The notes under the pieces were generated by a model. The model did no database searches and was not told the origin of the DNA. It saw only the letters and a program-made list of their open reading frames with translations. DNA of 64,000 nt from Candidatus Flexifilum breve. Lineage in GTDB: Bacteria; Chloroflexota; Anaerolineae; Aggregatilineales; Phototrophicaceae. The position numbers and the translations under genes were made by a program. Shown here one piece after another: positions 52,122 through 61,709 of the stretch. How positions within the stretch are numbered: the stretch's first letter is position 1; the number at the start of each line of letters is the position of its first letter. Where the stretch lies: positions 255,106 to 319,105 of the forward strand of contig JADKGC010000009.1 in the NCBI GenBank assembly GCA_016717205.1, in the 5' to 3' direction.

Positions 52122-52988
52122 ATGAACAGCACCAATTTTCGCCGTGGCTGGCGCTCGAACCGATCCATTTTCCTGATCGTCTCCCTGATCATCGCCGTTG
52201 GCTTGATCATCGCCAGTCAGACCGGCCTCCTCTCCCCACTGGAAGACTTGGTCTCCGCACCGCTCAACGCCGTTTCGGGCCTGTTCAACCGGGCGGCACT
52301 GGCGATCACCGACAACATCAACCGCTTTGGTGACGTGCAAACGCTCCAGCAGCGCATCGCCGACCTCGAAGAAGCGCTCGCCCTCTATCAAACGGAACTG
52401 GTCGAAGCGCGCGAAATTGTGAGCGACTACGGTCGCCTTGCCAACCTGCTCGACTACCGCAACACCGCGCAGAATCAGGAAACGCTGACCGCCGATGTGA
52501 TCGGTGTGGATGTGGGCGGCGGGCTGCGTACCATTGCCATCAACCGCGGCACGCGTGACGGCATCGCGGTCGGTATGCCCGTCGTGACCGGTCAGGGCTT
52601 GGTCGGGCGGATTATTCAAGTGAGCGCCAACGCCGCGCGCGTGATGCTCATCACCGAAACGACCAGCCGCGTCAGCGCGCGCATGCAGACCAACCGCGTC
52701 GAAGGCTCGGTCGTTGGTCTGGCGTCGGGCAATCTCATCATGGAACTGATCCGGCTGGACGCGCCCGTCCGCGAAGGCGATCTGGTGCTGACGTCCGGGC
52801 TCGGCGGTAATTTCCCGCCCGATATCGTGATCGGGCAGGTGACGAGCGTGCGCCCCTCCGAACGCGGCCTGTATCAGGAAGCGCAGGTGCGCAGCCTGAT
52901 CAACTTCGACACGCTGGAATTCGTGCTGGTCGTCACCAACTTCCAGCCGACCGACCTCTCGGTGTTTGAGGAAAGCACGGGCAATTGA
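52122..52988 (+). CDS. mreC: Rod shape-determining protein MreC
   Basis: This 288-residue protein has an N-terminal membrane segment (IFLIVSLIIAVGLIIASQ), a coiled-coil stretch (VQTLQQRIADLEEALALYQT) and a beta-rich extracytoplasmic domain (about 120-275). RTIAINRGTRDGIAVGMPVV and LVGRIIQVSANAARVMLITE are typical MreC blocks. It links the MreB filament inside to PBP2 and other enzymes outside. The start lies 12 bases after the mreB stop, and its stop overlaps the mreD start. Confidence 0.95.
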   Translation: MNSTNFRRGWRSNRSIFLIVSLIIAVGLIIASQTGLLSPLEDLVSAPLNAVSGLFNRAALAITDNINRFGDVQTLQQRIADLEEALALYQTELVEAREIVSDYGRLANLLDYRNTAQNQETLTADVIGVDVGGGLRTIAINRGTRDGIAVGMPVVTGQGLVGRIIQVSANAARVMLITETTSRVSARMQTNRVEGSVVGLASGNLIMELIRLDAPVREGDLVLTSGLGGNFPPDIVIGQVTSVRPSERGLYQEAQVRSLINFDTLEFVLVVTNFQPTDLSVFEESTGN

Positions 52989-53482
52989 GCAATTACGCCG
53001 CTCTCCCGATCGTTTTTCTAGCCGCTGTGCTGCAAGCGACCTTCATCCCGCAGATCCGCATCTTCGGCGGCACGCCGGATCTGGCGTTTCTGTTCTTCCT
53101 ATCATGGGCGATCAATTCACCGCTCGAAACGGGCGTGATCTGGGCGTTTGCCGGAGGCATCGCCGTCGACCTGCTCTCTGCCGCGCCGACCGGGACATCG
53201 GTGATCGGCTTGCTGCTGATCGTCTTCGCTATCGATGCACTGCGCCGCCAATTCGTCAACATCAGCTTGCCGCTGGTAATCGCGCTGCTGGTCGGCGGAA
53301 CCATGCTGCACAAGCTGGTGTTCGCCTTCGTCATGATCCTTTCAGGCTTTGGCATCAACCTTTTCGAATACTCGATCTACGTCGTCGCCCCGACCATCGC
53401 CTATAATCTGATCTTCGCGCTTCCCGTGTTCTGGCTGTCGCGCAAGCTGCGACCCCGACGCGAAGGGCGCGTGAGTCCTTAG
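52985..53482 (+). CDS. mreD: Rod shape-determining protein MreD
   Basis: This 165-residue protein has five or six predicted membrane helices and fits MreD in size and topology. The most conserved part is GTPDLAFLFFLSWAINSPLE followed by GGIAVDLLSAAPTG. It begins with TTG at 52985, overlapping the mreC stop (TTGA), which implies translational coupling. MreD works with MreC and RodA/PBP2 in the elongasome. MreD is poorly conserved, so the call also rests on its position between mreC and the PBP2 gene. Confidence 0.9.
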   Translation: MSNYAALPIVFLAAVLQATFIPQIRIFGGTPDLAFLFFLSWAINSPLETGVIWAFAGGIAVDLLSAAPTGTSVIGLLLIVFAIDALRRQFVNISLPLVIALLVGGTMLHKLVFAFVMILSGFGINLFEYSIYVVAPTIAYNLIFALPVFWLSRKLRPRREGRVSP

Positions 53483-53495
53483 TGGAGAGTCCACC

Positions 53496-55784
53496 ATGCA
53501 AAGACCGACTCCTTTTCAAGGCTGGCGGCTGACCTTTTTTCAAGGCATGGTTTTCGCCGTGTTTGTTTTGTTCGGCGTGCGCATGTATCAACTGCAAGTC
53601 TCGGAACACGATGACGCGCAGGCCGCGGTCAACGAAAACCGTTTGAGCGAACTACCCGTCTCCGCGCCGCGCGGCGTCATCCGCGACCGCAACGATGTGC
53701 CGCTGGCCGTCAATGTGCCTGCCTATAACGTGACCATCATCCCGGCGAGCGTGCCGGCCAACGAAGACGAAGTCCTGCGCATCTACAACCGCCTCTCGGC
53801 GCTGACCGGCGTGCCGCCCACGCGCGCCATCGCTATCGCCAGCGGTCAGGATGTGCGGAGTATCGAAGAGCTGGTCGCCGAAGGCGAAGGCTTCCGCCCG
53901 TACAGCCCCGTCGTGATCGCGCAGGATGTGGGTCAGCGCGTCGCCATGCAAATTCTTGAAGAGAGTTACCGCCTGCCCGGCGTGGCTGTCGAAGCGGCCT
54001 CCGTGCGTGAGTACCCCAGTGGCGAACTCACGGCGCAGATCATCGGCTACATGGGTCGTATTCCCGCCGAACAGGAACTGGAACTGCTGGAACAGGGCTA
54101 CAACCCCGCCTATGACCGCATCGGTTACGCGGGCTTAGAAGCTTATCTCGAAGAGCTGCTCGCCGGGACGCGCGGTCGCATCGTGCGAGAAGTCGACGTG
54201 GTCGGCCAGCCCATCGGCGACCCGCTCGTGAACGTCCCGCCGCAGCCCGGCGTCAGCCTGCGCCTGACGCTCGACTCAGAACTGCAGCAAGCCGCCGAAA
54301 CGGCGCTGCGCAATCGGATCGCCGCGCTGAATGCTGAACGTGGGCAAATCGTCAGCGAGACGGGCGTGGTCATCGCCATGAACCCGCAGACGGGTGAGGT
54401 GCTCGCGCTGGTCAGCTACCCTAGCTACGACAATTCCCGCTTCGCCCGTAACATCGACGTAGAGTATTACCTCGACGTCGCCGCCGACCCGCTCACGCCG
54501 CTCGTCAATCACTCGACGCAGTCGCTCTACCCGCCCGGTTCCGTGTGGAAGCTGATCACAGCGCTTGGCGTGCTGCAGGAAGACGTGATCGACCCCAGCA
54601 CGTTCCTCAACGATCCCGGCGACCTCCTGCTGCCCAACCGCTATGCGCCGAATGACCGCGCCGCCGCCCAGCGTTTTGTGTGTTGGTTGCGTACGGGTCA
54701 TGGCAACCTGGACATGATTGGCGCGATTGCCCAGAGCTGCGACGTGTATTTCTATCAGGTGGGCGGCGGCAACCCGGAATACTCGACGGCGGTGCTCCGT
54801 GACGGCGGTCTCGGCATCAACGACCTCTTCCGCTATGCCACGGCGATGGGTATTGGCTCAAAGCTCGGCATCGAACTGCCGTTTGAGAACGCCGGTCGTA
54901 TGCCGGATCAAGACTGGAAGCGGCGCTTGTACGGCGAAAACTGGTCAACGGGCGACACCTATAACGCCGCCTTCGGTCAGGGCTACATCAATGTGACGCC
55001 GCTCCAGCTTGCCAGCGCGGTCGCGACCATTGCCAACGGCGGCACGCTCTACCGTCCGTCCATTATTCGCGACACGTTCAATGCGGACGGCGAAGTCGTG
55101 GATTCGTTCGAGCCGGAAGTCATCCGCACCGTCAACATCGACAACCTACCGCCCGATCAGCCGGTGACGCTGCTGCTGGTCGAAGACATGATCATGCGCG
55201 GTGAGGAGAGTCTCGCCTGCACCTGTGAACCGGACAGCGAGTTCTACAACCCCATTCGCTGCAACCCCGCGACCTATACGGGACAGGTGAATGTCGCGCA
55301 GGATGAACTAGAGACAGACTGGCGCGAATACATCGTCAACGTGCCGGATAACTATGACTTCGCGGACAGCTTCTGCGCGCCCATCCGCTTTGACGCCCGC
55401 TACCGACCACCGTTTGTGACGACGGAAAACTTCAGCATCGTGCAGCAAGGCATGCGCTTCACCGTGACCAACGGCACAGCGCAGACCGCTAACCTGCCAT
55501 ACGTGATGGTCGCGGGCAAGACGGGTACCGCCGAATACTGTGATGAAATCGCCCGACCGCTCGGTCTGTGTCGACCGGGAAACTGGCCAGCCCACGCCTG
55601 GTTCACCGCCTACGCACCGTATGAAAACCCGGAGATCCTGATCATCGGATTTGTCTATAACGGTGGCGAAGGTTCGGCCGTCGCCCTCCCAATTGTCGTC
55701 GAAACGATGGAAGCCTATTTCCGCCTGCAGAATGAACGTGAAGGCGGCACTCCCACCGAAATCACCATACCGGAGACTCCATGA
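53496..55784 (+). CDS. mrdA: Penicillin-binding protein 2 (peptidoglycan transpeptidase)
   Basis: This 762-residue class B PBP has one N-terminal helix (LTFFQGMVFAVFVLFGVRM), a dimerisation domain with RGVIRDRNDVPLAVNVPAYN, and a transpeptidase domain. The active-site Ser is in PPGSVWKLI (SxxK), the second motif is SCD in AQSCDVYFYQ, and the third is KTG in VAGKTGTAEY. It cross-links peptidoglycan on the outer face during side-wall elongation. An insert rich in Cys (SLACTCEPDSEFYNPIRCNP) lies between the second and third motifs and is unusual. The ATG overlaps nothing upstream, and its stop overlaps the next gene (ATGA). Confidence 0.95.
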   Translation: MQRPTPFQGWRLTFFQGMVFAVFVLFGVRMYQLQVSEHDDAQAAVNENRLSELPVSAPRGVIRDRNDVPLAVNVPAYNVTIIPASVPANEDEVLRIYNRLSALTGVPPTRAIAIASGQDVRSIEELVAEGEGFRPYSPVVIAQDVGQRVAMQILEESYRLPGVAVEAASVREYPSGELTAQIIGYMGRIPAEQELELLEQGYNPAYDRIGYAGLEAYLEELLAGTRGRIVREVDVVGQPIGDPLVNVPPQPGVSLRLTLDSELQQAAETALRNRIAALNAERGQIVSETGVVIAMNPQTGEVLALVSYPSYDNSRFARNIDVEYYLDVAADPLTPLVNHSTQSLYPPGSVWKLITALGVLQEDVIDPSTFLNDPGDLLLPNRYAPNDRAAAQRFVCWLRTGHGNLDMIGAIAQSCDVYFYQVGGGNPEYSTAVLRDGGLGINDLFRYATAMGIGSKLGIELPFENAGRMPDQDWKRRLYGENWSTGDTYNAAFGQGYINVTPLQLASAVATIANGGTLYRPSIIRDTFNADGEVVDSFEPEVIRTVNIDNLPPDQPVTLLLVEDMIMRGEESLACTCEPDSEFYNPIRCNPATYTGQVNVAQDELETDWREYIVNVPDNYDFADSFCAPIRFDARYRPPFVTTENFSIVQQGMRFTVTNGTAQTANLPYVMVAGKTGTAEYCDEIARPLGLCRPGNWPAHAWFTAYAPYENPEILIIGFVYNGGEGSAVALPIVVETMEAYFRLQNEREGGTPTEITIPETP

Positions 55785-56926
55785 TCGACCGCTCGCACCT
55801 GCCATCGCTGCGTGACTGGCTGCCCGCGCTCAGTGCTGCGTTTCTGGCATGGTTGGTGTTCCTGATCGTCGGGCAGACGCCGCTCATTCGCGCGTCCGGC
55901 ATGGCGTTAGCCGTCATGGGAATGGCGCTGGCGCTCCGTTCCATGGGGCCAGCCCTCTCAGTCATCGGTGGGCTGGCGCTCGCGCTCAGCCCCTCGTTCT
56001 GGATTCAAACGGGCGGCGCGGAAAGCCTAAATGCGCTCGAAGTTGTGGCCGCGCTGGCTGCGGTGACCCTTGTTGGCGTGATCGCTGTGCGCTTCAGCCA
56101 CAAACCATTGATCGGGATTGGGATTATCGTCGTGGTGTTCGTGGCGCTGTTCCTCTCGGTCATCGGCACGCCGCGGTCACTGCGTCTGACAACGCTCCTC
56201 ACTGCGTGGTCGCTCTTTCTCCTAATCGACGGCTTGCTCGTCAGCAACCCACGCGCCGACGCGCCGCTGCCGGGAACGTTCGGCCCGCAGCACAGCTACG
56301 GGCTGCTGCTGCTGCTGGTGCTCGGCGTCCTCAACGATCCACTCTTTACGCTCCTGATCCCGGCGGCGGCGCTCGGTTTCTTTCTCGCCAAGCAACGGCT
56401 CGCGCCCGTGTTCTGGATTGCGCTGCTGGCGCTGGTCATCTTCGGCGTGACGGGCATCATCAACACCTACTATTCCGATTATTTCTGGAACCTGACGACG
56501 GATCGTATCGTGTACAGCGGCGCGCGACACATCCCCTTCCTCGTGGCGGATGGCTGGCGCGAACCGCTGCGCTGGATCGGCCTGTCAGAGCTCATCATTC
56601 AGCAGTTCACCTGGGCGGGGCTGGCGCTCGGCATTCTGGGGCTCGCGCGCTTTGCCCGCTGGTACCCGTTCGTCGGCGTCGTGACGATGATTGCTTTTGG
56701 CAGCTATGCGCTGTTTGGCCTCAGCTATTTCGGCGAAGACCGCCCGGTGCTGATGCTGCCGCTGCTCATGGTGCAGATCGTGTGGATGACCTACGCGGTC
56801 TATACCTTCGGTCAATGGCTGACCAAGAGCCGGTTCACGAACCAACCACGGGCGAATTGGTTCGCGGCGGCGGCCTTCACGCTGCTGCCGCTGTTCATGT
56901 TGTTACGGATTGTTGGCGCGATCTAG
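55781..56926 (+). CDS. Multi-pass membrane protein of unknown function in the mre-min cluster
   Basis: This 381-residue protein has about ten hydrophobic segments and short loops. The longest loop (about 225-270, YSDYFWNLTTDRIVYSG and VADGWREPLRWIG) may face outward. I recognise no motif that fixes a family; a polytopic glycosyltransferase-like or lipid-handling protein is possible. The start overlaps the PBP2 stop (ATGA), and minC follows after 58 bases, so it is embedded in the shape-division operon. It could be part of the wall-synthesis complex, but this is based on position only. Confidence 0.75.
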   Translation: MIDRSHLPSLRDWLPALSAAFLAWLVFLIVGQTPLIRASGMALAVMGMALALRSMGPALSVIGGLALALSPSFWIQTGGAESLNALEVVAALAAVTLVGVIAVRFSHKPLIGIGIIVVVFVALFLSVIGTPRSLRLTTLLTAWSLFLLIDGLLVSNPRADAPLPGTFGPQHSYGLLLLLVLGVLNDPLFTLLIPAAALGFFLAKQRLAPVFWIALLALVIFGVTGIINTYYSDYFWNLTTDRIVYSGARHIPFLVADGWREPLRWIGLSELIIQQFTWAGLALGILGLARFARWYPFVGVVTMIAFGSYALFGLSYFGEDRPVLMLPLLMVQIVWMTYAVYTFGQWLTKSRFTNQPRANWFAAAAFTLLPLFMLLRIVGAI

Positions 56927-56984
56927 CGCAAAATTTCAAAATCGTATTATCATTCATCTTGAAACTCTGTCGCAACGGGGACGC

Positions 56985-57668
56985 ATGAGCGAGCAAACAG
57001 TAGCAATCAAGGGTGTGAAAGATGGCTTGCTCGTCACGGTGAGCGAGAGTGAGGATTGGCAGATCATTGTCAAAGACCTCGCGGCGCGCATCGATCAACA
57101 AAGCAGCTTCTACAGCGGTGCGCGCGTCACGCTCGACGTGGGAGCGCGTCCCGTCCGCAAGGACGAACTCAGTTCACTCAAAGCGATGCTGGAACGGCGC
57201 AACATCAGCTTATGGTCGCTGCAAAGCGACAGCGCCACATCGATCGAGGCCGCGAGTGCGCTGGATCTGCGCGCCCATCTGATCACGACCAATGCCGGAG
57301 CGGAAAACCCGGACGCCATCCCATTTAACCCGGAAGAAGACGGCACCATCGGCGTCATGATTCGCCGCACGCTGCGCTCCGGGCGCACCGTCCACAGCGA
57401 CGGTCATGTCGTCGTCTACGGTGATGTGAACCCCGGCGCGGAGATTATCGCCGCGGGTGACGTCATCGTGTGGGGCCGGTTGCGCGGCAACGTCCACGCG
57501 GGATCGGAAGGCGATGAAACAGCGGTCATCTGCGCGCTCGACATGACGCCCACTCAGATTCGCATTGCGGGGCTCATCAGCATCCCGCCGAAAGACAAAC
57601 GGCACAAGCCGAAACCTGAAATCGCATCCATTCGCGACCGCCAGATTGTGGTCGTCACGTGGGGTTAA
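56985..57668 (+). CDS. minC: Septum site-determining protein MinC
   Basis: This 227-residue protein has the two MinC parts. The N-terminal domain (about 1-105) begins MSEQTVAIKGVKDGLLVTVS. The C-terminal beta-helix (about 125-225) contains TLRSGRTVHSDGHVVVYGDV, NPGAEIIAAGDVIVWGRLRG and HAGSEGD followed by IRIAGLISIP. MinC inhibits FtsZ polymerisation away from mid-cell and is recruited by MinD. ATG 56985 is chosen because GGGGAC precedes it and the N-terminus fits; the same frame is open upstream but reads as unrelated. minD follows after 23 bases. Confidence 0.95.
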   Translation: MSEQTVAIKGVKDGLLVTVSESEDWQIIVKDLAARIDQQSSFYSGARVTLDVGARPVRKDELSSLKAMLERRNISLWSLQSDSATSIEAASALDLRAHLITTNAGAENPDAIPFNPEEDGTIGVMIRRTLRSGRTVHSDGHVVVYGDVNPGAEIIAAGDVIVWGRLRGNVHAGSEGDETAVICALDMTPTQIRIAGLISIPPKDKRHKPKPEIASIRDRQIVVVTWG

Positions 57669-57691
57669 CACACCGAGAGGAAAAAGTTCGC

Positions 57692-58489
57692 ATGGGAGGC
57701 AAAGTCGTCACCATCACATCCGGTAAGGGCGGCGTCGGCAAAACGACCACGACCGCTAATATTGGCGTTGCGCTGGCTAGGTTGAACAAGAAAGTCGTCA
57801 TGATCGATGCGGACATCGGTCTGCGCAACCTCGATATTGTGATGGGTCTGGAAAATCGCATTGTGTATGATCTCGTCGATGTGGTCGAAGGCCGCTGCAA
57901 ACCGCGGCAGGCGATGATCAAGCATAAAAGCTTCCCCGAACTGTACCTGATCCCCGCGGCGCAAACGCGCGATAAGACAGCGGTCAGCCCCGCCGACATG
58001 GTACAGTTAACCGACACGCTGCGCGCTGAGTTCGATTTCATCCTGATCGACTCCCCGGCTGGGATCGAACGCGGTTTCCGCAACGCCGTTGCCCCTGCCG
58101 ACGAGGTGCTCATCGTCACCAACCCGGAAGTTTCGGCAGTGCGCGACGCCGACCGCGTCATCGGCCTGCTGGAAGCCGAAAACAAAGGCCCGGGTCAGCT
58201 CATCCTCAACCGTGCCAAGCAGGACATGATCCGCAAAGGCGAGATGCTCTCGCCGGAAGATGTGACCGACTTGCTCGCCATCAAGTTGATCGGCATCGTG
58301 CCGGAAGATGAGATGGTTATCCCATCGTCAAACAGCGGCAATCCGGTTACGCTGAATGATAATTCGAAGGCGGGTGAGGCCTTCCGCAATATTGCCCGGC
58401 GGCTGATGGGTGAAGATGTCCCGTTAACGCCCTTGACCGAGTCCAAAGGACTGTTCAAACGCATTGCGCGTCTATTTGCAGGGGGGTAA
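57692..58489 (+). CDS. minD: Septum site-determining ATPase MinD
   Basis: This 265-residue protein has the deviant Walker A SGKGGVGKTTT near residue 10, the switch I region DADIGLRNLDIVMGLE and switch II DSPAGIERGF. The C-terminal amphipathic membrane-targeting helix (GLFKRIARLFAGG) is present. It binds ATP, dimerises on the membrane and recruits MinC. A GAGAGG ribosome site supports ATG 57692. It is followed 2 bases later by minE. Confidence 0.97.
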   Translation: MGGKVVTITSGKGGVGKTTTTANIGVALARLNKKVVMIDADIGLRNLDIVMGLENRIVYDLVDVVEGRCKPRQAMIKHKSFPELYLIPAAQTRDKTAVSPADMVQLTDTLRAEFDFILIDSPAGIERGFRNAVAPADEVLIVTNPEVSAVRDADRVIGLLEAENKGPGQLILNRAKQDMIRKGEMLSPEDVTDLLAIKLIGIVPEDEMVIPSSNSGNPVTLNDNSKAGEAFRNIARRLMGEDVPLTPLTESKGLFKRIARLFAGG

Positions 58490-58491
58490 CG

Positions 58492-58809
58492 ATGATGCCG
58501 AGTTTATTTGACCGAGTTTTCGGTCGTAGTACTCCGCCCGGCAGCAAAAAAAGCGGCAACATGGCCAAGGAGCGTCTGCAATTCGTCCTCATCCATGACC
58601 GCATCCATCTGCCCCCTGAAAAGCTTGACGCCATGAAGCAAGAGATCCTCGCTGTCATCTCCAAATATGTATCCATAGACAACGATCACGTCGACATCGC
58701 CCTCCAGCAGCGGGACCGTAACAGCCTGCTCATCGCCGAAATCCCGTTTTTGAAAACCAACGAAGGGGTCGAAAAGGACGATTTAGACCTCACCGACGAC
58801 GATCTCTAA
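58492..58809 (+). CDS. minE: Cell division topological specificity factor MinE
   Basis: This 105-residue protein is a MinE. The N-terminal MPSLFDRVFGRSTPPG matches the membrane-targeting and start region. The anti-MinCD segment contains AKERLQFVLIHDRIHLPPEK, and the C-terminal part ISKYVSIDNDHVDIALQQR forms the dimer domain. It stimulates MinD ATPase and drives the oscillation or gradient that places the division site. A GGGGGG site precedes two adjacent ATG codons (58492 and 58495). The complete MinCDE set indicates a Min system with MinE rather than DivIVA. Confidence 0.95.
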   Translation: MMPSLFDRVFGRSTPPGSKKSGNMAKERLQFVLIHDRIHLPPEKLDAMKQEILAVISKYVSIDNDHVDIALQQRDRNSLLIAEIPFLKTNEGVEKDDLDLTDDDL

Positions 58810-58882
58810 GCGCCAACCTTCCCTATGCTCTGCTCGTCCTCTATAATGCGGGGAGTGTTGGAGATAGTCTGGACTCAGCTTC

Positions 58883-59985
58883 ATGACACAGGGAAGTTGG
58901 CGTCAGTTCGACTGGCTGCTGCTCGGCGCAACCATCATTCTGACCGTCTTCGGGATTTTGATGATCCGCAGCGCCACTCTTGGCGCAATTGACCCCGATC
59001 TCATCAATCGCGTCCCCGATCAAATTCGTTTTTCAATTCTCGGCTTGCTGGTGCTCTTCGGCCTGGCAACGCTCGACTATCGCCTGCTTGGCGGTCTGCA
59101 CCAGTGGCTGTACATCATCATGATCGTGCTGCTGCTGCTGGTGCAGTTCTTCGGCGTGGAAGGTGACGGCGGCGCGCAGAGCTGGCTCAACATCGGCATC
59201 CGCATTCAGCCCTCAGAAATCGCCAAAGTGCTCATCATCATCACGCTCGGCATGTTCCTCGCGCGAAATTGGGAGAAGATGGGCGAGCTGAGTACCATCA
59301 TCAAGTCGGGTATTCACATCGGCATCCCCACCGCCCTGATCTTCATTCAGCCCGACCTCGGCATGACCATCGTATTCGCCGTGATGTGGATCGTTATGGT
59401 GTGTGCGTCCGGTTTGCGGCTCAAGCATATCGCTACCTTCGCGCTGATCGTCGGCGATCAGCGCCGGTCACTATCCCCGTGGTCTGGTCGCAGATGGAAG
59501 GTTACCAGCGCCAGCGCATCACCTCGTTCCTGTTCCCAGAGAGCGACCGCGACGCTTACTACAACATCTTGCAAGCGCGTATCACCATTGGTTCCGGGGG
59601 GCTGCTCGGCAAAGGTTACGCTCAGGGCCCGCAAAACACCGGGCGTTTCCTGCGGGTGCGCCACACCGACTTCATCTTCGCGGTGATCGCGGAGGAATTC
59701 GGCTTTGTCGGCGGCGTCACCGTCATGGGGCTGATCGGATTCGTCATCTTCCGCATTCTGCGCGGCGCGCGGTTAGCCCCTGATCCGTTCGGCAGCCTCG
59801 TCTGTTATGGGGTCGCCACCTTCATCTTCTTCCAGACGATGGTTTCTATCGGCATGAACCTCACATTGATGCCCGTGACCGGGTTAACGCTGCCCTTCAT
59901 CAGTTCCGGCGGCACGTCACTGTTATCGACCTTAGCGGGCATTGGACTGGCGCAGAGCGTCATTATGCGCCGCCGCCGCATCTAG
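58883..59985 (+). CDS. rodA: Rod shape-determining SEDS glycosyltransferase RodA, one frameshift
   Basis: This is a SEDS-family peptidoglycan glycosyltransferase of about 367 residues with ten membrane helices. Early blocks are FDWLLLGATIILTVFGILM and GAQSWLNIGIRIQPSEIAK; after the break come MEGYQRQRITSFLFPESDRD, KGYAQGPQNTGRF, HTDFIFAVIAEEFGFVGG and LTLPFISSGGTSL. The frame changes near 59452-59470. The gene is needed for rod growth in most species, and both halves are fully conserved, so a sequencing error is far more likely than true loss. It polymerises glycan strands from lipid II together with PBP2 encoded nearby. Confidence 0.92.
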
Positions 59986-59998
59986 TTAAAGGATCGCC

Positions 59999-61672
59999 AT
60001 GAAAGCGTTAGCTGACCTGCTGTTTCCGCACATCACCAAAACGCCAGCCGACTACTACGCGCAGTTTCCCCCGCGCGATCTGCCTTCCGGCGCAAAAGTG
60101 ACGCGCATTGCGCCCAGTCCCACCGGTTTCGTGCACATCGGCACGCTGATGACCGCGCTGGTCAACCGGCAGTTGGCGCACCAGACCGGCGGAATCTTCT
60201 TTCTGCGCATCGAGGATACGGACAAAAAACGGGAAATCCCGCGCAGTGTCGAAGAAATCATCATCAACCTAATCAACTATGCCCTCACGCCCGACGAAGG
60301 CTACGTGAGCGTTGATCCGCTGGTGGAACGGGGTGCGTATGGCCCCTACATTCAGAGTCAGCGGGTGGAGATTTATGAAACGTTCGCCAAATATATGGTC
60401 GAACAAGGCGTAGCGTACCCGTGCTTCTGCACAGAGAACGAGCTCGACCGCCTGCGCAAAACGCAAGAAGCGCAGGGAGTCGCGCGTCCCGGCTACTATG
60501 GAGATTGGGCGGTCTGGCGCAACGCGACGTTTGAACAGATCAAAGAGCGCATTGACGCGGGTGAACGTCCGGTCATTCGCATCCGCGCACCCTACCCTAA
60601 CGAGGCGCGCGTGCGCTTCAAGGACGTGATTAAAGGTGACATCGATATGCCCGCCAATGACCTCGACAGCGTGCTGCTCAAGTCGAACAGCCTGCCGACC
60701 TATCATTTCGCGCATGTCATCGACGACACGCTCATGCACGTCAACCCGATCATTCGGGGCGATGAGTGGCTGTCGTCCGCGCCGCTGCATATCCAGACGT
60801 TTGAATACCTCGGCCTGCCCGTGCCGGATTTCGCCCATGTCGCGCCAATGGCCAAAATGGATGGCACGTCCAAGCGCAAGATCAGCAAGCGCAAAGACCC
60901 GGAAGCGAATGTGATGTATTACTACGAGGCGGGCTATCCAGTGCGGGCGGTGAGCGAGTACTTGCTCAACCTCGCAAACTCCGGCTTTTATGACTGGAGC
61001 AAAGCAAACCCCGGCCAATCGTATCAGAATTTCCCGATCAACCTGGATGCGATGGGCGTGTCCATGCCGCTGTTCGATCTCGTCAAACTCAACGACATCA
61101 GCAAGGATGTGATCGCCACCTACAGCGCGGAACAGGTCTACGAGTATGGCTTAGCCTGGGCGAAGCAGTATAGTCTGCGCTTGGCGGCGCTGCTCGAAGC
61201 CGATCCAGGGTACAGCATTGCCGTATTCAATCTGGAACGTACGGGTCAAGCGCCGCGCAAGGACATTGTCAACTGGTCTGATATTGACCGCGCATGCGGT
61301 TTCTTCTTCGACGAGTTGTACGCCGAAAGCATCGCCGTCAATCTCCCCTTACCCGCTTACGGGGAGGAAGTGATCACTGCGATTCTGGAGCGCGTCCGCC
61401 AATTCGATGCGAGTGCCACCAAAGAAGCGTGGCTGGATGCGATGCGCGCGCTCGGCGAAACGCTCGGCTTTGCCCGCGACGCCAAGACGTTCAAGAAGAA
61501 TCCGGAGAGCTTTAAAGGTCACTTTGGCGACGTGATGATGGTCGTGCGCGCGGCACTGACGGGGCGCACGAATACGCCAGATCTTTACGAAATCCTGAAG
61601 ATCATGGGGCAAAGCCGGATTAATCAGCGAATCGATCAAATTCTGGCACGATTAGGCGAGAATCAGCCTTGA
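59999..61672 (+). CDS. gltX: Glutamyl-tRNA synthetase, long-form
   Basis: This 557-residue class I synthetase carries the HIGH-type motif in PSPTGFVHIGTLMTAL and the KMSKS-type motif in KRKISKRKDPEAN. It has an N-terminal extension of about 38 residues before the catalytic core (LLFPHITKTPADYYAQFPPR), a feature shared with a clostridial subtype. The C-terminal anticodon-binding region is present but divergent. It attaches Glu to tRNA-Glu, and possibly also to tRNA-Gln if non-discriminating. An AAAGGA site precedes ATG 59999. It is followed by a tRNA-Gln gene, with the tRNA promoter overlapping its stop. Confidence 0.95.
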   Translation: MKALADLLFPHITKTPADYYAQFPPRDLPSGAKVTRIAPSPTGFVHIGTLMTALVNRQLAHQTGGIFFLRIEDTDKKREIPRSVEEIIINLINYALTPDEGYVSVDPLVERGAYGPYIQSQRVEIYETFAKYMVEQGVAYPCFCTENELDRLRKTQEAQGVARPGYYGDWAVWRNATFEQIKERIDAGERPVIRIRAPYPNEARVRFKDVIKGDIDMPANDLDSVLLKSNSLPTYHFAHVIDDTLMHVNPIIRGDEWLSSAPLHIQTFEYLGLPVPDFAHVAPMAKMDGTSKRKISKRKDPEANVMYYYEAGYPVRAVSEYLLNLANSGFYDWSKANPGQSYQNFPINLDAMGVSMPLFDLVKLNDISKDVIATYSAEQVYEYGLAWAKQYSLRLAALLEADPGYSIAVFNLERTGQAPRKDIVNWSDIDRACGFFFDELYAESIAVNLPLPAYGEEVITAILERVRQFDASATKEAWLDAMRALGETLGFARDAKTFKKNPESFKGHFGDVMMVVRAALTGRTNTPDLYEILKIMGQSRINQRIDQILARLGENQP

Positions 61673-61697
61673 TCGCCTGAGGGGCGCATGCTACAAT
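61669..61697 (+). promoter_or_regulatory. Promoter of the tRNA-Gln gene
   Basis: TTGATC (61669-61674) and TACAAT (61692-61697) are separated by exactly 17 bases. The -35 box overlaps the gltX stop codon. The tRNA starts 12 bases after the -10 box. Confidence 0.6.
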
Positions 61698-61709
61698 ACG
61701 CCCCATTGA

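Noticed and set aside
58883..59985. Programmed frameshifting in rodA
   Set aside because: No slippery heptamer or downstream structure is evident, RodA is not known to use it, and several unrelated genes nearby carry similar breaks.
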